DNA from: Bacteroides intestinalis
GTDB taxonomy: Bacteria; Bacteroidota; Bacteroidia; Bacteroidales; Bacteroidaceae
Direction of reading: 5' to 3'
Assembly: GCF_902364365.1 (NCBI RefSeq)
Contig: NZ_CABJDN010000006.1
Coordinates: 248,001-312,000 of the forward strand
DNA length: 64,000 bases
The position numbers and the translations under genes were made by a program. This document shows positions 61,748-64,000 of the stretch, in pieces; the first letter of the stretch is position 1; the number at the start of each line of letters is the position of its first letter. Under the pieces are notes generated by a model. It saw only the letters and a list, made by a program, of their open reading frames with translations. It searched no databases and was not told where the DNA came from.

Positions 61748-63172
61748 TTATTGCAATGCTTTTATAATGTTTTGCATATAAGCAGCTAAATCTTCCCGGT
61801 CTTCACTTTCCATAAGCATCTGCATCTTCTCCAGTTCTTTCAAATCGAACGGGCGAGGGCATTTCTGATTATACTTTATGAAGTTCTCTTTATCATGCAG
61901 CGTCATGTAAAGTACCGTCAGCTTTTCATTGATACCGTCAAAGTCCGGTTCCAATTCGCTGACACGTTCAAAAGCTATCTTGGCATAATCCAGATAACCA
62001 ATTTCCATGCTATGCATACCTATTTCATTCCAGGTGTCGGCAGTGGGAGAGCAGTTCAAGGCTTTTGCCCATTGCTTTATTCCTTTGTCATAGTCACCTT
62101 CTTCAATGTATATGCGACCTTCTATCAAGAGAGATTCCGGGTCTTCCGGTGCCAGTTTATGTGCTTTCTTACAATACTGGTGTGCTTTGCGTTTCTTCCC
62201 CATCTTGGAGAGGCATAGCCCTGCATTGGCATATAAGTTAGGCAACATTGGAGAAAGAGCTTCGTCAGTTTCATTTTCCTGAATTGCCTTTTCAAGATTT
62301 TCATAGCCTTCCTCCCATTCTCCTTTGGATACTTTACATAATCCGATGTATGTATAGATAAATTCGGGAGCAAGTCCATGAAGTTCCTTTGCTTTCAGAT
62401 AACATTCCAATGCAGCATCTTCATTACCCAACTGGTAGAAGCAATGTCCTTTCATTACATAGGCGTCTGCAAATTCATCATCACTCACCAATGCATAATC
62501 ACAAGCATCAATAGCTTGGTTGAAGTTCATCTCTTCAAAGTGACATCTTGCCAATCCGAACCAGTAAGGAGCCGAATATGGATTCATATCTATAAGTCGG
62601 TTGTACAGGGGAATTGCTTCCTCGGTCATGCTTTTGCCATAAAGACAGTCTGCAACTACGGCAATATAGGCCTCCTCATTAGAGTATTCTTCCTTTACCG
62701 GATCGAGCCATGCCAAGGCTTTATCCGGATACCCCATATCAAGGTACATATAGGATACATCTACTACGTTTGCCAGATCATCTTTATCCTCAATCGTGTC
62801 GAGTAACTGTTCGGCATCATCCAGTTTACCTTCACTTAATAACAAGTGGGCACGTACCACCTTTGCTTCCGGCGAATAAGTATCGGGAAGATTTTCAATG
62901 ATTTCGCGTGCCTTTGCTTTTTTACCACTATCCAGATGAAGGTATGCATATTCGATCATAAGTTCGGTACTGTCGGGATGCAGTTTTAATCCATATTCTG
63001 CAATTTCGAAAGCCTTATCATACTTTTTCTTTGTTCCATACCAGTCGGCAAGGTCAGCCAACTCATCCGCATCCTGATAGAACGGCTTGTTTTCGGCCAT
63101 TGCCGCTTCATATTGTTCGGCAAGTTCCTGTAACTCTTTGTCCCTGCCGGACAGCAGGTTTTTATTGCTCAT
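61748..63172 (-). CDS. Cytoplasmic TPR-repeat protein
   Basis: 474 residues without a signal peptide. Almost the whole length consists of TPR helices (KYDKAFEIAEYGLKLHPDST; FNQAIDACDYALVSDDEFAD; NEDAALECYLKAKELHGLAP; and others), strongly acidic overall. Such proteins are protein-binding scaffolds; the partner is unknown. It starts 27 bases after the glnS stop, so it is co-transcribed with the tRNA synthetase gene. Confidence 0.85.
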   Translation of the reverse strand: MSNKNLLSGRDKELQELAEQYEAAMAENKPFYQDADELADLADWYGTKKKYDKAFEIAEYGLKLHPDSTELMIEYAYLHLDSGKKAKAREIIENLPDTYSPEAKVVRAHLLLSEGKLDDAEQLLDTIEDKDDLANVVDVSYMYLDMGYPDKALAWLDPVKEEYSNEEAYIAVVADCLYGKSMTEEAIPLYNRLIDMNPYSAPYWFGLARCHFEEMNFNQAIDACDYALVSDDEFADAYVMKGHCFYQLGNEDAALECYLKAKELHGLAPEFIYTYIGLCKVSKGEWEEGYENLEKAIQENETDEALSPMLPNLYANAGLCLSKMGKKRKAHQYCKKAHKLAPEDPESLLIEGRIYIEEGDYDKGIKQWAKALNCSPTADTWNEIGMHSMEIGYLDYAKIAFERVSELEPDFDGINEKLTVLYMTLHDKENFIKYNQKCPRPFDLKELEKMQMLMESEDREDLAAYMQNIIKALQ

Positions 63173-63199
63173 TAATTGTTTACTCCTATAATCCTATTT

Positions 63200-64000
63200 T
63201 TATTTGTTTATTTTGCCCCAGGTATCTTTCAAGCCTACAGTGCGGTTGAATACCATTTTCTCTGGTGTGGAGTCTGGATCTACGTTGAAATATCCGATGC
63301 GCTGGAACTGTAAATAAGTAAGCGGTTTCATGCCGGCGGCATATTTTTCAATGTAGCAATGAGGCAATATATTCAGTGAGTCCGGATTGATGATATCTTT
63401 CATTGCTTCCAGTGCATCACAGTTTTTAGCTTCGCGTATGGCAGCCAATTCGTCACGCGGGTTTTCCACTTTCCAAAGACGGTCGTAGAGGCGTACTTCT
63501 GCTTCAAGGCAATGATTGCAACTTACCCAGTGCAGGGTACCTTTCACCTTACGGTTAGCTTCGGGCATACCACTTTTGGTGTTCGGATCATATTCGCAAT
63601 ATACTTCAACTACTTCTCCGGCTTCATTTTTCTTGCAACCGGTACATTTCACAATATAAGCACTCTTTAAGCGTACTTCCTGACCCGGAGTCATACGGAA
63701 GTATTTCTTCGGAGCATCTTCCATGAAGTCTTCGCGTTCCATCCACAGTTCGCGGCTGAACTCAATGAAGTGGCTGCCTTCTTCCGGCTTTTCCGGATTA
63801 TTGATTGCTTCCAGTTCTTCCACTTTTCCTTCAGGATAGTTGGTGATAACCAGTTTCACCGGGTTCATTACTGCCGAGATACGGGTTGCACGGGTGTTAA
63901 GATCTTCGCGTAAAGCACTTTCCAGCAAGGCGAATTCATTAAGTGCATCGTATGTGGTATATCCGATTTTATCAATAAACTTGTGAATGGACTCAGGTGA
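63200..64000 (-). CDS. glnS: Glutaminyl-tRNA synthetase, C-terminal part (5' partial)
   Basis: The frame stays open to the right edge. The visible 266 residues run from SIHKFIDKIGYTTYDALNEF through LREDLNTRATR into the anticodon-binding beta-barrels (VMNPVKLVITNYPEGKVEEL, then FSRELWMEREDFME, then KKYFRMTPGQEVRL) and end in the GlnRS-typical RIGYFNVDPDSTPEKMVFNR followed by TVGLKD. The catalytic HIGH and KMSKS motifs lie outside the window. Confidence 0.95.
   Translation of the reverse strand, partial: SPESIHKFIDKIGYTTYDALNEFALLESALREDLNTRATRISAVMNPVKLVITNYPEGKVEELEAINNPEKPEEGSHFIEFSRELWMEREDFMEDAPKKYFRMTPGQEVRLKSAYIVKCTGCKKNEAGEVVEVYCEYDPNTKSGMPEANRKVKGTLHWVSCNHCLEAEVRLYDRLWKVENPRDELAAIREAKNCDALEAMKDIINPDSLNILPHCYIEKYAAGMKPLTYLQFQRIGYFNVDPDSTPEKMVFNRTVGLKDTWGKINK

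Overview
The window reads as a Bacteroides (Bacteroidales) chromosome segment. The support is Bacteroides-type promoters (TTTG then TAnnTTTG) before many genes, families typical of the group (DUF3244, DUF4377, DUF4348, DUF4494, DUF4835, carboxypeptidase-regulatory-domain outer-membrane proteins, an Mpi-like serine DNA invertase, an SDR-type threonine dehydrogenase beside kbl), and a histidine/lysine gene order seen in these bacteria. The species cannot be told from the sequence alone. No insertion sequence, prophage or CRISPR array is visible.

Region 1 (about 1-10.85 kb) is visibly more AT-rich than the rest and looks accessory. It holds a membrane-anchored TPR/helix-turn-helix regulator (cut by the left edge), a small secreted DUF3244-like protein, a transglutaminase-like lipoprotein, an O-antigen-ligase-superfamily membrane protein with C-terminal TPRs, a HExxH metalloprotease-like lipoprotein gene split by an in-frame TAA, and further exported proteins of unknown function. 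One of these is split by a second in-frame TAA. Region 2 (10.9-24 kb) holds regulators and envelope genes: an AraC regulator, a PNPOx-like protein, a LytS/LytTR two-component pair next to an outer-membrane barrel, a zinc-ribbon/AraC/GyrI-like fusion with an Fpg/Nei-like protein lacking the catalytic proline, a methyltransferase, a hydrolase, a DUF4377 lipoprotein, an outer-membrane beta-barrel protein and tRNA-Asp.

Region 3 (24.3-31.5 kb) is a same-strand anabolic cluster: purU, hisH, hisA, hisF, hisIE, ftsE-like, lysC, lysA. Region 4 (31.7-50.4 kb) holds ferritin, an unusual sensor kinase, the divergent kbl/threonine dehydrogenase pair (threonine to glycine and acetyl-CoA), murB, dnaN, an epsilon-like exonuclease, coaBC, a DUF4835 protein, recN, rlmB and a degenerate-protease/TPR protein. 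Region 5 (50.6-64 kb) holds ridA overlapping folC tail to tail, phoH, a CapD-like nucleotide-sugar enzyme, a dihydroorotate-dehydrogenase-like protein, a YggS-type PLP protein, DUF4494, an Mpi-like invertase, a DUF308 protein, tpx, a DUF368 protein, a TPR protein and the 3' part of glnS (cut by the right edge).

The most notable non-coding structures are: (a) an array of GTAA/TTAC dyads at exactly 22-bp period upstream of the invertase (58234-58337); (b) inverted hexamers at exactly 11-bp period (21314-21427); (c) two copies of a promoter-like element with a covarying 20-bp palindrome (52268-52315, 58089-58136); (d) two heptamer-repeat hairpins (34572-34692, 43175-43267), one of which supplies the last codons and stop of a sensor kinase; and (e) two nearby genes each interrupted by one in-frame TAA.
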